Shown: positions 43,832 to 52,895 of the stretch, one piece after another
Layout: the number at the start of each line of letters is the position of its first letter
Numbering within the stretch: position 1 is the first letter of the stretch
Origin: CADEER01 sp965216585
Lineage (GTDB): Bacteria > Desulfobacterota > Binatia > HRBIN30 > CADEER01
Direction: 5' to 3'
Length of the DNA: 64,000 nucleotides
Assembly: GCA_965216585.1 (NCBI GenBank)
Contig: CBDCGC010000003.1
Coordinates: forward strand, 434,001-498,000
Program-made: the position numbers and the translations under genes
Notes under the pieces: generated by a model
Databases searched by the model: none
What the model was told of the DNA's origin: nothing
What the model saw: the letters and a program-made list of their open reading frames with translations, nothing else

Positions 43832-45028
43832 ATGGATCTCGAATACGGCGAAAAGTACGAGGCCTTTCGCGCCGAGGTGCGGGCCTTTGTCGAAGAGCAC
43901 AAGAAGGGGCGCCCGCTCGTCACCTACGATCCGGAGAACCGCGACGAGGTCGTGCGCTGGCTCACCCTGCTGATTGAGCACGGCTATTGGGCGCGCACCA
44001 TTCCCAAGCAATACGGCGGCTACGGGGCCGCTCCGGACCTGCTCGAAACCGTCATCATGGACGAGGAGTTCAACCGCGCCGGCGTACCCCGCGGCATGAT
44101 GGCGCAAGGGCCGTCGATGCTGGTGCCGACCTTACTCGAGCACGGCAGCGAAGAGCAGAAGCGACGCTGGATCGGGCCGACGCTGCGCGGTCAGGTCATG
44201 TGGTGCCAGGGTTACTCCGAGCCGGGAGCCGGCAGCGATCTGGCGAGCCTGCAAACGGCGGCGGTCGAAGACGGCGACGACTTCGTCATCAACGGACAGA
44301 AGATCTGGACCAGCTCGGCCGACAAGTCGGATATGATGTTCGCCCTGGTGCGCACCGAGCCCGACGCATCCAAGCACGCCGGGATTTCCTATGTCCTCAT
44401 TTCCATGGACACGCCGGGGATCGAAGTGCAGCCGCTGCGCACGATGTCGGGCGACCTCGGCGAGAACTCCTTCAACCAGGTCTTCTTCACCGACGTCCGC
44501 GTGCCGCGCACCAGCGTCGTCGGCCAGCGCGGTAACGGTTGGACGATCGCCAACACGACGCTCAAACACGAGCGCTCGTCACTCAACGCCAACGCCGAGG
44601 GAACGCTCTTCAAGCTGATGAAGTTGATGCGCGAGGAAACCATCAACGGCGTCGCGGCGATGGCCAACCCGGTCTACCGCGATCGACTCATGCGCCTGCA
44701 AGCGCGCGCCTTGTCGATGAAGTTCCACGGCATGCGCATGCTCACCTGTAGCTTGCGCCGGGAATCGCCCGGCATCGCCGGCCTCATCGTCAAGCTGCAG
44801 AACTGCCAGCTCAACTTCGACATGGCGGCCCTGGCGATCGACGTCATGGGCGAGCTCGGCGTGCTTTACGATCACAGCAAGTACGAACGCGAACGCGGCT
44901 TCTGGCAGGTCCACTCGATCTTCTCGCTCGGCCTGATCATCGGCGGCGGTACGGCGCAGATCCAGAAGAACATCATCGCCGAACGCGGCCTCGGCCTGCC
45001 GCGCGAACCCAAGCCGGCGGTGGCCTGA
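43832..45028 (+). CDS. Acyl-CoA dehydrogenase, first of a pair
   Basis: A 398-residue FAD enzyme that oxidises an acyl-CoA to an enoyl-CoA. The FAD-binding motif MWCQGYSEPGAGSDLASL (about 127-144) and DFVINGQKIWTSSADKSD, and a C-terminal MGELGVLYDHSKYERERGF, are typical. It is followed three bases later by a second acyl-CoA dehydrogenase. Paired, non-identical dehydrogenase genes in actinobacterial sterol operons (FadE/ChsE) form alpha2beta2 heterotetramers with one active subunit each, and the same is likely here. Confidence 0.95.
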   Translation: MDLEYGEKYEAFRAEVRAFVEEHKKGRPLVTYDPENRDEVVRWLTLLIEHGYWARTIPKQYGGYGAAPDLLETVIMDEEFNRAGVPRGMMAQGPSMLVPTLLEHGSEEQKRRWIGPTLRGQVMWCQGYSEPGAGSDLASLQTAAVEDGDDFVINGQKIWTSSADKSDMMFALVRTEPDASKHAGISYVLISMDTPGIEVQPLRTMSGDLGENSFNQVFFTDVRVPRTSVVGQRGNGWTIANTTLKHERSSLNANAEGTLFKLMKLMREETINGVAAMANPVYRDRLMRLQARALSMKFHGMRMLTCSLRRESPGIAGLIVKLQNCQLNFDMAALAIDVMGELGVLYDHSKYERERGFWQVHSIFSLGLIIGGGTAQIQKNIIAERGLGLPREPKPAVA

Positions 45029-45031
45029 GCG

Positions 45032-46135
45032 ATGGATTTCAGCCTCTCCGAAGACCAACGACTGCTCGAGCAGAGCGTGCGTTCGTTTCTCGCTGAGCGG
45101 GTTCCCATCGAGCGCGTACGCGAGCTGCGCCAAGGCGAGTGCGTCATCGACCGAACGATCTGGAAGTCCCTCGCCGAGCTCGGCGTGACCGGTATCTTGA
45201 TCGGCGAAGAGCACGGCGGCAGCAGCATGAGCCTGCTCGACGCGGCACTGGTCGCGCAAGCTCTCGGCCACGCCGCGACGCCGGCGCCGTTTCTCTCCTC
45301 CGCCGTCATCGCCGCCATCGCTCTGCACGAGCTGTCGGCGCACAGCGAACGATGCACCGAGTGGCTGCGCGGTATCGCCAGTGGTGAGCTCGTCGTTGCC
45401 ACGGCGGTCACCGAGATGTTCTCGCGCCGCGAAGACGCCGGTGTCCGCCGCAACGGCAACACCCTGAGTGGCAAATCGATGATGGCGATCGACACCTGCG
45501 CCGCCGACTTCATCCTCGTCGCCGTCGCCGACGACGACGACTCCCTCGCCGTCGTCCGCCGCGACGCGCCGGGAGTGGCGGTGACACGCCTGACGACGAT
45601 CGATCAGACCCGTTGCACGGCGGAGGTGATTTTCGAATCCGCGACCGCCGAGGCGATGTTCGAAGAGTGCGCTGCCTTACGATCCCGGGTTCTCGACGCC
45701 GGGCGCATCGCCCTCGCCGCCGACACCCTCGGCTGCTGCGAAGCGATGATCGAGCGCGCCGTCGCCTACGCCAAAGAGCGCAAGCAGTTCAATCGCGTCA
45801 TCGGCTCCTTCCAAGCGGTCAAGCACATGTGCGCTGAGATGGTCGCCGAGCTCGAACCGGCGCGATCCCTGCTCTGGTACGCGGCGCACAGCTTCGACGC
45901 CAACCCGGATGAGTCTGCGCTGATGGCCTGTCACGCCCTGGCGCACATCTCGGAGATCGGCCGCGAGATTGCGAGCGTCGCCACGCAGGTGCACGGCGGC
46001 ACCGGCTGGACCGACGAGCAGAACGTACACTTCTGGTTCAAGCGCATCGCCAACGCCCGCCACCTACTCGGCGGCCCCGAGCACCTGCGCCACCGCGCTG
46101 CCGACCTACAGGGACTGAGCGCAACCATCGTCTAG
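45032..46135 (+). CDS. Acyl-CoA dehydrogenase, second of a pair
   Basis: A 367-residue acyl-CoA dehydrogenase with an N-terminal helical domain (MDFSLSEDQRLLEQSVRSFL), a shorter beta domain, and a C-terminal FAD helix domain with YAKERKQFNRVIGSFQAVKH and TQVHGGTGWTDEQNVHFWFK, both typical of the family. It lacks a clear WCQGYSEPGAGSD-like FAD loop; that residue set is in the first subunit. Together they are expected to form one heteromeric enzyme. It starts three bases after the first gene, and a 170-base non-coding gap with a dispersed repeat follows. Confidence 0.93.
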   Translation: MDFSLSEDQRLLEQSVRSFLAERVPIERVRELRQGECVIDRTIWKSLAELGVTGILIGEEHGGSSMSLLDAALVAQALGHAATPAPFLSSAVIAAIALHELSAHSERCTEWLRGIASGELVVATAVTEMFSRREDAGVRRNGNTLSGKSMMAIDTCAADFILVAVADDDDSLAVVRRDAPGVAVTRLTTIDQTRCTAEVIFESATAEAMFEECAALRSRVLDAGRIALAADTLGCCEAMIERAVAYAKERKQFNRVIGSFQAVKHMCAEMVAELEPARSLLWYAAHSFDANPDESALMACHALAHISEIGREIASVATQVHGGTGWTDEQNVHFWFKRIANARHLLGGPEHLRHRAADLQGLSATIV

Positions 46136-46149
46136 GCATGTCCGCATAT

Positions 46150-46175
46150 GCGGCTCGCCGGCGCCTCGCCCTCCC
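46150..46175 (+). repeat. 26-bp dispersed repeat, copy 2
   Basis: Identical over 26 bases to 1997-2022. It lies in the 170-base non-coding gap between the acyl-CoA dehydrogenase and the zinc-ribbon protein. A perfect 12-bp palindrome, CCGCATATGCGG, overlaps its 5' end at 46142-46153. No promoter motif is obvious in the gap. Confidence 0.8.
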
Positions 46176-46305
46176 TTGTCTCGGTGGCTCCCTCCAGCAA
46201 GGGGAAGAGACGGATCGCTTCGTTGACAGCCCCGGTGGGGCTTGGCATTGTTCGCCTCTCTCTCGCCGCGTCCGCGGTGCATCTTCGACAATCAATGAGG
46301 TGAAC

Positions 46306-46737
46306 ATGGCTGCCGACACCCAATCTGCCGGTCCGCTTCCGGTCGTTCCTTTTCTCAAGTTACCCGAGGACGGCGCCCCCTACATCGAGGGCCACAAGTG
46401 CTCGGCCTGTGGCGCGGTTTTCATCGGCACGCGCACGGTGTGCGCGAAGTGTTCGGCGCGCGATCAGCTGCGACCGGTCAAGCTGAGCAACCAAGGCAAA
46501 CTCTACGCTTACTCGATCGTGCACCGATCGTTCCCCGGCATCGAAGTCCCCTACGTCTCGGCCATCGTCGATCTCGACGGCGGCGGCACGGTCAAGGGCA
46601 ACCTCATCAACGTCGAGCCCGATCCCGAGAAAATTCCCTTCGATATGCCGGTCGAGGTGGTCTACAAGGATGCCCTGGGACGCAAGGACAAAGAGGGCAA
46701 CTCCTACATCAGCTACTTTTTTCAGCCTGCGGGCTGA
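46306..46737 (+). CDS. Zinc-ribbon OB-fold protein (DUF35 type)
   Basis: A 143-residue protein with a rubredoxin-like zinc ribbon (Cys32, Cys35, Cys46 and Cys49, in KCSACGAVFI and CAKCSA) and an OB-fold domain (about 60-143). This two-domain type accompanies thiolase-like or lipid-transfer proteins and helps bind acyl-CoA in sterol side-chain retro-aldolases such as ChsH2/Ltp2. The ATG at 46306 follows GAGGTGAAC; the long upstream frame is rejected as it crosses the repeat. It is fifteen bases before the thiolase-like gene. Confidence 0.92.
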   Translation: MAADTQSAGPLPVVPFLKLPEDGAPYIEGHKCSACGAVFIGTRTVCAKCSARDQLRPVKLSNQGKLYAYSIVHRSFPGIEVPYVSAIVDLDGGGTVKGNLINVEPDPEKIPFDMPVEVVYKDALGRKDKEGNSYISYFFQPAG

Positions 46738-46752
46738 GCGGAGGTTCGTGTC

Positions 46753-47895
46753 ATGAGTGACGTCTTCATCGTTGGAACCGATATGATCAAGTTCGGGCGC
46801 TTTCCCGAGCGCAACGTCGCCAACATCGGCGCCGAATCCGCTCTGCTCGCGCTCGACGACGCCGGCTTGTCGATTCAGGACATGCAGGCGTTGTACTGCG
46901 GCAACCTGGCGCAGGCCGCTGCCATGGTCGGCCAGCGCATCCTCCAGGAAATCGGTCAGACGGGAGTGCCCGTCGTCAACTGTGCCAACGCCTGCGCGAC
47001 TGGTGCGACGGCCTTCCGCGAGGCCTGGATGTCGATCAAAGCCGGCGTCAACGATCTCGTTCTCGCCGTCGGCGTCGAACAAATGGGCAAGGGTCTGCTC
47101 GGCGGCGCCGGCGGAGGCAAGGGCATCCCCAAGGAGGGCCTGCTCGGTTCGGGGACGATGCCGGCCGTCTTTGCCGAAGCGGGCATGGAGCACTCCCGCA
47201 AATACGGCACCACCTTCGAGCACTTCGCCAAGGTGTCGGTGAAGAACCACCACCACTCGACGATGAACCCGAAGGCGATGTACCAGATCGAAACGCCGCT
47301 CGACACGGTGATGAACGCGGAGATGATCTCCTACCCCAACACCAAGCTGATGTGCTCGGTCAACGTCGACGGCTCGGCCGCCGCAGTTCTGGCTTCCGAA
47401 AAAAAGGCCAAAGAGCTCGGCCTGATGGATCGCGCCGTGCGCGTGCGCGCGTCGGTCCTCACCAGCGACCCGTGGCAGGAACGCGATCTCGTCATGCCCG
47501 ACGTCAACACCTGCACCCGCAACGCCGCCAAGGCGGCCTACGAGATGGCGGGCGTCGGCCCGGAGGACGTCGACCTGGTCGAGCTGCACGACTGCTTCGC
47601 CACGGCGGAGATCCTGCACTACGAAAACCTCGGCCTGTGCAAGGACGGCGACGCCGGGCGCATGATCGACGAGGGCGAAACCGCACTCGGCGGCAGGGTT
47701 CCGGTCAACTGTTCCGGCGGCCTCCTCTCCAAGGGTCACCCGCTCGGCGCCACCGGCATCGCCAACATCTACGAGGTGTCGACGCACCTGCGCGGCGAGG
47801 CTGACAAGCGACAAGTCGAGGGCGCCAAGATCGGCTTGACGCACGTCATCGGCCTGGGCAGCGCCTGCGCCATTCACATTCTCGAAAAGGTTTGA
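46753..47895 (+). CDS. Thiolase-fold protein (SCPx/lipid-transfer type)
   Basis: A 380-residue thiolase-superfamily protein of the SCPx/Ltp type. The nucleophile Cys81 is in NACATGATA, and the second half has ELHDCFATAE and the SKGHPLGATGIAN His motif. Its end (GSACAIHILEKV) lacks the standard CxG catalytic loop of FadA, as in the lipid-transfer protein family. With the preceding zinc-ribbon protein it probably makes a complex for thiolytic or retro-aldol cleavage. It is the next-to-last enzyme of the beta-oxidation-type operon. Confidence 0.93.
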   Translation: MSDVFIVGTDMIKFGRFPERNVANIGAESALLALDDAGLSIQDMQALYCGNLAQAAAMVGQRILQEIGQTGVPVVNCANACATGATAFREAWMSIKAGVNDLVLAVGVEQMGKGLLGGAGGGKGIPKEGLLGSGTMPAVFAEAGMEHSRKYGTTFEHFAKVSVKNHHHSTMNPKAMYQIETPLDTVMNAEMISYPNTKLMCSVNVDGSAAAVLASEKKAKELGLMDRAVRVRASVLTSDPWQERDLVMPDVNTCTRNAAKAAYEMAGVGPEDVDLVELHDCFATAEILHYENLGLCKDGDAGRMIDEGETALGGRVPVNCSGGLLSKGHPLGATGIANIYEVSTHLRGEADKRQVEGAKIGLTHVIGLGSACAIHILEKV

Positions 47896-47921
47896 CCGGG
47901 CGATCGCAGCCGGATCTCGGC

Positions 47922-48398
47922 ATGCGCATCGGCGTCGTCAGCGACACTCACAACCACCTCGCCAACGTCGCCCGCATCGTCGAGATCTTCAACCGCTGTG
48001 ACGTCGCCCATGTCGTCCACACCGGCGACATTACCCAGGCCAAGACGCTGCGCGTCTTCGCCGAGCTGAGCGCGCCGCTGAGCGGCGTCTTTGGCAACAA
48101 CGACCTCGAACGCGCTTCGCTCGACGCAACCTGTACCGAGCTCGGTTGCGATTTCGCAACCGGGCCGCGCACGCTGACCATCGGCGACCACTCGATCACC
48201 GTCGTCCACGATCCACTCGACATCCCGAGCGACGCCCAACCGATCGTCTTGCACGGTCACAATCACCGCACCGTCATCGAGCGAGAGGATGACCATCTGA
48301 TCTTCAACCCCGGCGAATGCGCCGGCCACCAGCACGGCCACAACACCGTCGGCCTGCTCCATCCCGCGGCACGCGAAGTCGAGCTGGTGCGGTTCTAG
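47922..48398 (+). CDS. Metallophosphoesterase, YfcE/MJ0936 type
   Basis: A 158-residue phosphodiesterase with the metal-ligand motifs in order: SDTHNH (about 8-13), TGDI near 38-41, GNND near 60-63, VHDP near 97-100, and GHNH near 112-115. This is the YfcE/MJ0936 family of Mn-dependent phosphodiesterases with unknown substrates. The ATG at 47922 is chosen because it is directly before the first strand. It follows the thiolase by 26 bases on the same strand. Confidence 0.92.
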   Translation: MRIGVVSDTHNHLANVARIVEIFNRCDVAHVVHTGDITQAKTLRVFAELSAPLSGVFGNNDLERASLDATCTELGCDFATGPRTLTIGDHSITVVHDPLDIPSDAQPIVLHGHNHRTVIEREDDHLIFNPGECAGHQHGHNTVGLLHPAAREVELVRF

Positions 48399-48413
48399 CG
48401 CCGCGCAAAGAAC

Positions 48414-49862
48414 ATGAGCACGTCGCCAGGGCTGCCCCGACGCACGGTGCAGCTCTACGCCATCGGACAGGCCGCAGAGGGAATCAAGAACTACGCCTTC
48501 ACGGCGTTCCTGCTCTTCTACTACACCTCGGTGGTCGGCCTCTCCGGCTCTTTGACCGGGACCGCTTTGATGATCGCCCTGTTCTTCGACGCGGTGACCG
48601 ACCCAATGGTCGCCACGCTGTCGGACCGAACCCAATCGCGCTGGGGGCGCCGGCACCCCTACCTCTACCTTTCCGCGCTGCCGCTCGGCGGCTTCTTCTA
48701 CCTCGCCTTCGCACCACCGGCCGAGCTCGGTGCGACGTTGGGAATCGCCAACGAAACGGCTCTCTTCCTTTGGCTGGTCGCCACCGCCGTGCTGACCCGA
48801 GCCGCGATGACCCTCTTCCACGTTCCCCACATGGCCCTCGGCGCCGAGCTTTCCGACGACTTCGACGAGCGCACCCGCATCGTCGCGGCGCGCTCGCTAG
48901 CGGCAGTCATCGCCACAGCCATCGCGGTGACCGCCTACTTCGTGCTCGTCGACGTGCTCGACTCACCGGCCTTCGCCGACGGCCGGCTGAATCCCCTTCC
49001 CTACCGAATCTTCTCGGGCGCCTTCGGCATCGTCATCGCGCTCTGCGTGCTCGCCTCGGCGTGGGGCACGCGCGATCGCATTCCCTATCTGAAAGCGCCC
49101 GACGATGCGGCGGGCGAGCGCGGACTCTTCACCGCCATGATCCACGACCTCCGCGAGGCGATGCGCATCGAGTCGTTCCGCGCCCTCTTCTTCGGCTTTA
49201 CGCTCTGCTTTCTCGCCTGGGGCGTCACCAACGCGCTGGGCGCCCACAACGCCGTCTACTTCTGGCACGTCAGCATCGAGCAGCAGGGGTTGTTCGGAAT
49301 CTTTGCCCTCTTCGGCACCATCTTCGGCATGGGTTTCTGGCGCAAGGTGGCAGAGCGCACCGACAAGAAGCCCACTTTCCTGGCCGGTCTGTTGTGGTTC
49401 ACCGTTTTCGCCGCCGCCCCACCGCTGCTCAAGGTCGCCGGTTGGTTTCCCGCCGAAGATTCCGCTCTCTACATTCCCGCCTTCGTCGCCAGCGGCTTCC
49501 TCTTCTCGTTCGGCATTGCCTCGGCAATGGTCGTCGTCGGATCGATGATGGCCGACATCACCGACCTCGACGACATGCTGCACCAACGCCGCCGCGAGGG
49601 CATCTTCTTCGGCGCCCTCTCCTTCGCCGGAAAACTGGCCACCGGCGCCGGCACCGTCATCGCCGGTATCGTCTACGACGCCGTTGGCCTGTACAAAGGC
49701 CTCGATCCGTCCCTGGCCGACCCTTCCATCACGACACGGCTCGGCCTGGTTACCGGCGCCGTCATTCTCGGCCTGGTCGGCCTGTCCTTCATCTCCTTCG
49801 TGCGCTACGACCTGACGCGCGCCCAGCAGACCGACATCCAACGCCGGTTGGCGGCGCGCTGA
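48414..49862 (+). CDS. MFS transporter of the GPH (glycoside/cation symporter) type
   Basis: A 482-residue transporter with 12 helices. DAVTDPMVATLSDRTQSRWGRRHPYL near 62-87 is the signature region of the glycoside-pentoside-hexuronide:cation symporter family (loop 2-3). Helix-linked acidic and Arg residues are conserved (ALGAELSDDFDERTRI). Close relatives in acyl-CoA loci are uncharacterised, so a sugar substrate should not be assumed. It follows the phosphodiesterase by 15 bases and probably belongs to the operon as a substrate importer. Confidence 0.9.
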   Translation: MSTSPGLPRRTVQLYAIGQAAEGIKNYAFTAFLLFYYTSVVGLSGSLTGTALMIALFFDAVTDPMVATLSDRTQSRWGRRHPYLYLSALPLGGFFYLAFAPPAELGATLGIANETALFLWLVATAVLTRAAMTLFHVPHMALGAELSDDFDERTRIVAARSLAAVIATAIAVTAYFVLVDVLDSPAFADGRLNPLPYRIFSGAFGIVIALCVLASAWGTRDRIPYLKAPDDAAGERGLFTAMIHDLREAMRIESFRALFFGFTLCFLAWGVTNALGAHNAVYFWHVSIEQQGLFGIFALFGTIFGMGFWRKVAERTDKKPTFLAGLLWFTVFAAAPPLLKVAGWFPAEDSALYIPAFVASGFLFSFGIASAMVVVGSMMADITDLDDMLHQRRREGIFFGALSFAGKLATGAGTVIAGIVYDAVGLYKGLDPSLADPSITTRLGLVTGAVILGLVGLSFISFVRYDLTRAQQTDIQRRLAAR

Positions 49863-49882
49863 TCTGAGACGCCGCTACCGGA

Positions 49883-50287
49883 TCACTCCGTCAGCTCTTG
49901 GATCTTCCCTTCGAGCTCGAGCTGGGCATCGTTCTTGGGCGGCGGCGGAACCATCAACTTCGCCATGTCCCCCTGCGCCTTGATCTTGCCTTGCATGAAA
50001 GCCTGCATTGCCACCTGTTGGTTGTTTTCGACGAAGAGCTGTTTCGCCGTCGCGTAGTCGGTGGTCACGGTCACGTCGGCGCCGTCGAGGTGGCCCAGGC
50101 CGACCGCGGCCTTTCCCTCCGACGAATCGACATGCATCTTCACTTCGCCCTCGCCGAACGGCACGCCGGTAATGGTCTGGTTCATCTTCATTTTGACGGC
50201 CGGATCCGGCATCCGGTCGCGATACTCCGCCTGCAAGGCGGTGACCGTTTCGATCCACTCGTCCGACAAGAACGCGAGCTTGCTCAT
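49883..50287 (-). CDS. SCP2 sterol-binding domain protein
   Basis: A 134-residue stand-alone SCP2 domain, a small fold that holds fatty acyl chains or sterols. Visible features are an N-terminal helix (WIETVTALQAEYRDR), the beta strands with VTVTTDYATAKQLFVENNQ and the helix MQAFMQGKIKAQGDMAKLM. It has a good ribosome binding site (AAGGAG) upstream of ATG 50287. Divergent from the CrtC-like gene. It may carry a lipid substrate for the neighbouring pathway. Confidence 0.92.
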   Translation of the reverse strand: MSKLAFLSDEWIETVTALQAEYRDRMPDPAVKMKMNQTITGVPFGEGEVKMHVDSSEGKAAVGLGHLDGADVTVTTDYATAKQLFVENNQQVAMQAFMQGKIKAQGDMAKLMVPPPPKNDAQLELEGKIQELTE

Positions 50288-50376
50288 GCGTGATCTCCTT
50301 TTCTTATCAAGGTGAAATGACTACGTTAGACGCTCCGTTGTCTCGATTCAACGAAAACGATGTAGGGAGCTCGGCC

Positions 50377-51411
50377 ATGTCCGTCACCGTCGAACCAATC
50401 CGCTACGTGCTCGAACCCGAGGACGAGCACTGCCACACGCCCGATGCGGCCAGCAACTACAATGAGAGCATGTACTTCAACGTCTTCGATCCGCAGCGCC
50501 GGATCGGCGGCTGGTTCCGCCTCGGCAACCGCGTCCACGAAGGCTATGCCGAAATGTCGGTGTGCATCTACTTGCCCGACGGTCGCATCGGCTTCATGTA
50601 CGGCCGGCCGAAGATCGCCAACAACGACGAGATGAACGCCGGCGGCTTGCGCATCGAGGTGGTCAAACCCTTCGAGCACCTGCGCGTCACTTACGACGGA
50701 CAGATCTGCTTGCTCGAGCACCCCCTCGAAATGGCCAATCCTTCGTCGGCGTTCAAGAGCAACCCCGTGCTGCCCTGCACAGTCGACCTCGACTACCGCG
50801 GCGCCGCTCCAATGTACGGCGGCCGGCCGGTGCTCGCCGACGGCTCCGACATTCCCACCGATCCGCAAAAGTCTTTCGCCAAGGCACACTACGAGCAACA
50901 CGTCGATGCCGCCGGAACGATCCGCATCGGCGACGAAACCTGGAGCATCGACGGCCACGGACTGCGCGACAAATCGTGGGGACCGCGCTACTGGCAGGCG
51001 GTGTCGTGGTACCGCTGGCTGCCGATCAACTTCGGCGACGGCTTCGCCATGATGATCTCGATCATCGGACGCGACGATGGTGAGCCGCGCCGCAGCGGGA
51101 TGGTTCTGCGCGACGGGGAGTACGTCACGATCCGCGATGCGCGCATCGAAAGCACCTGGGACGAACACTACTACCAAACGACGCTGCAGGCCTGGGCGCG
51201 CACCGACGAGCGCGAATACGAGGTCAGCGGCAAGGTCATGTCGATGATCCCACTGCGCAACCGACGCAAGACGGACGACGGTGAGGTGCTCGTCACGCGC
51301 ATCACCGAGGGAATGACAGAATACACCTGTGACGGAAAAACTGGCTACGGTCTTTCCGAATACCTCGACCAGATCGTCGACGGCCGGCCACTCGGTCCCG
51401 ACGTAGGCTGA
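50377..51411 (+). CDS. CrtC-like lipocalin-fold protein (DUF7064/7065 type)
   Basis: A 344-residue beta-rich protein resembling the hydroxyneurosporene-synthase/CrtC superfamily, in the DUF7065/DUF7064 style. Two beta-barrel-like halves are suggested, with NESMYFNVFDP near 30-40 in the first and GHGLRDKSWGPRYWQ near 192-206 in the second. The HGLRDxSWGPR motif is the best mark. Its role is unknown; relatives act on isoprenoids or lie beside acyl-CoA genes. The ATG at 50377 has AGGGAG nine bases upstream; the upstream frame is not used. Confidence 0.8.
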   Translation: MSVTVEPIRYVLEPEDEHCHTPDAASNYNESMYFNVFDPQRRIGGWFRLGNRVHEGYAEMSVCIYLPDGRIGFMYGRPKIANNDEMNAGGLRIEVVKPFEHLRVTYDGQICLLEHPLEMANPSSAFKSNPVLPCTVDLDYRGAAPMYGGRPVLADGSDIPTDPQKSFAKAHYEQHVDAAGTIRIGDETWSIDGHGLRDKSWGPRYWQAVSWYRWLPINFGDGFAMMISIIGRDDGEPRRSGMVLRDGEYVTIRDARIESTWDEHYYQTTLQAWARTDEREYEVSGKVMSMIPLRNRRKTDDGEVLVTRITEGMTEYTCDGKTGYGLSEYLDQIVDGRPLGPDVG

Positions 51412-51433
51412 TCCGCAAAGAGCGAGTGCGCGC

Positions 51434-52744
51434 ATGCACGCACGGCGACTTGCCCGCACAATCCTCGGCCTCGCCTTGGCATGGTCGGTGCTCGCGAGGC
51501 CGGCGCGCGCCCACCAGGTCGCCGCGCCGCTGGCCGAGTGGGATCACTTCGCGACGGCGACGGCGAATTGCCAGCGCGTCCTCGGGCGCGCCGTTGGGCT
51601 CTGTGTGTGGCGCGCCGTCAACGCCCAGAACCGTTGCCTGGCGGCCGAGATGAAGGACGCTCCTTGCGACCGCGCCGCAATGCAGGCGGCCGAGCTCGAC
51701 ACCCGCAGCCAAATCGTTCGCCTCATCGACCGCAAATGCGGCAGTGAAGACCTGCAACATCTGCGCTACAGCGGTCGCGACGACGCCGTCGCCGACGTCT
51801 TGCAAGCCTGCCGCGAGACCGAGACCGCCGCCACCTCGGCCATCTGGGGCCCGGTCATCGTCGGCGGCCGCGCCGCGGCAGCGCCGGCAGCCGAGCGCGC
51901 CTGCATCACCGCCAACGCGCGCATCGCCTCTCGTCTATTGCGCCTGTCGACCCGCTTGCAGCAGCGCGCCCTCAACCGCATTGCCGGCGGCGACCTCAAC
52001 CTTGAAGAAAAGGACCACGAGCTCGCCGCGGCGCGCGCGATGGTCGACCGCGTGCGCCAGCGCGCCCAGGCGCGGCTGCTCGAACGCTGCCCCGGAAACG
52101 CGATCGAGTCGATCTACGGTCGCGATGCTGCGACCGTTCTCAACGGCGTCCTCCAACGCGGCGAATGCCTCAACGGTTACATCTACATCGTCGACGGTGC
52201 CACCTCCTGTCCGCCGCCGGTCTGCGGCAACGGCATCGTCGAGAGCGGCGAAGAGTGCGATGACGGCAACGACCACGAAGGTGACGCCTGCAGCGCCACC
52301 TGCACGAAAGCGGAGTGCGACGTTTTTTCAAACACCTACGACTTGATCCAGAAAGCGATCTTCGAGAACCGCGGCTGCACGGCCGAGCTGTGCCATACTT
52401 CCGACAGCGCCGCCGGCGGCCTCGACCTCTCCGCTGGCGCCTCCTACGCCGACCTCATCGATGTACCGGCCGATAGCGCGGAGGGATTCAAACGCGTCGA
52501 CCCGGGCAATAGCGCCAACAGCCTGCTCTGGGTCAACGTCGCCGCCAAGGTGCTGGCCGATGAAGTTCGCGCGCCCTTGCGGGCGATGCCCCTAGGACCC
52601 GACGCACTCAGCATGGATGAGGTCGAGGCGCTGCGCCTGTGGATCGAGAGCGGCGGCGCAACGCGCACGGAAACCGTGCCCGGAACGACTGAGCTACTCG
52701 ACACCTGCGCTGGAACCCGAAGCGCATCGCCTTTCAACAGCTGA
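51434..52744 (+). CDS. Secreted DUF4215 protein with cytochrome-like C-terminal domain, possibly truncated
   Basis: A 436-residue exported protein (signal peptide 1-26). A cysteine-containing helical N-terminal domain of about 235 residues is followed by a DUF4215 cysteine-rich repeat at about 263-295 (CGNGIVESGEECDDGN) and by a cytochrome-c-like domain (about 300-415). The heme-type motif is CTAELCH (Cys315, Cys320, His321), with four residues between the cysteines instead of two. SYADLIDVPADS and MPLGPDALSMDEVEALRLW match planctomycete-type cytochrome domains. The tail ends abruptly at SASPFNS, and relatives I know of seem to go on with another domain, so the gene may have lost its 3' end. 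The motif is unusual. Confidence 0.75.
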   Translation: MHARRLARTILGLALAWSVLARPARAHQVAAPLAEWDHFATATANCQRVLGRAVGLCVWRAVNAQNRCLAAEMKDAPCDRAAMQAAELDTRSQIVRLIDRKCGSEDLQHLRYSGRDDAVADVLQACRETETAATSAIWGPVIVGGRAAAAPAAERACITANARIASRLLRLSTRLQQRALNRIAGGDLNLEEKDHELAAARAMVDRVRQRAQARLLERCPGNAIESIYGRDAATVLNGVLQRGECLNGYIYIVDGATSCPPPVCGNGIVESGEECDDGNDHEGDACSATCTKAECDVFSNTYDLIQKAIFENRGCTAELCHTSDSAAGGLDLSAGASYADLIDVPADSAEGFKRVDPGNSANSLLWVNVAAKVLADEVRAPLRAMPLGPDALSMDEVEALRLWIESGGATRTETVPGTTELLDTCAGTRSASPFNS

Positions 52745-52895
52745 CGCCCCCATCGAGGCGCCAAAGTGGAGGCAAAGTCGGGGCGTTCGTAGAGGATTTG
52801 GCGAGCTGGGGCGAGAGGTCCATTCGCAACCCGGCTTACCCTTCAACGAGCCATACCCATCCTCGACGCCCGCACGGCCGCACGCTCGCGCCCGA

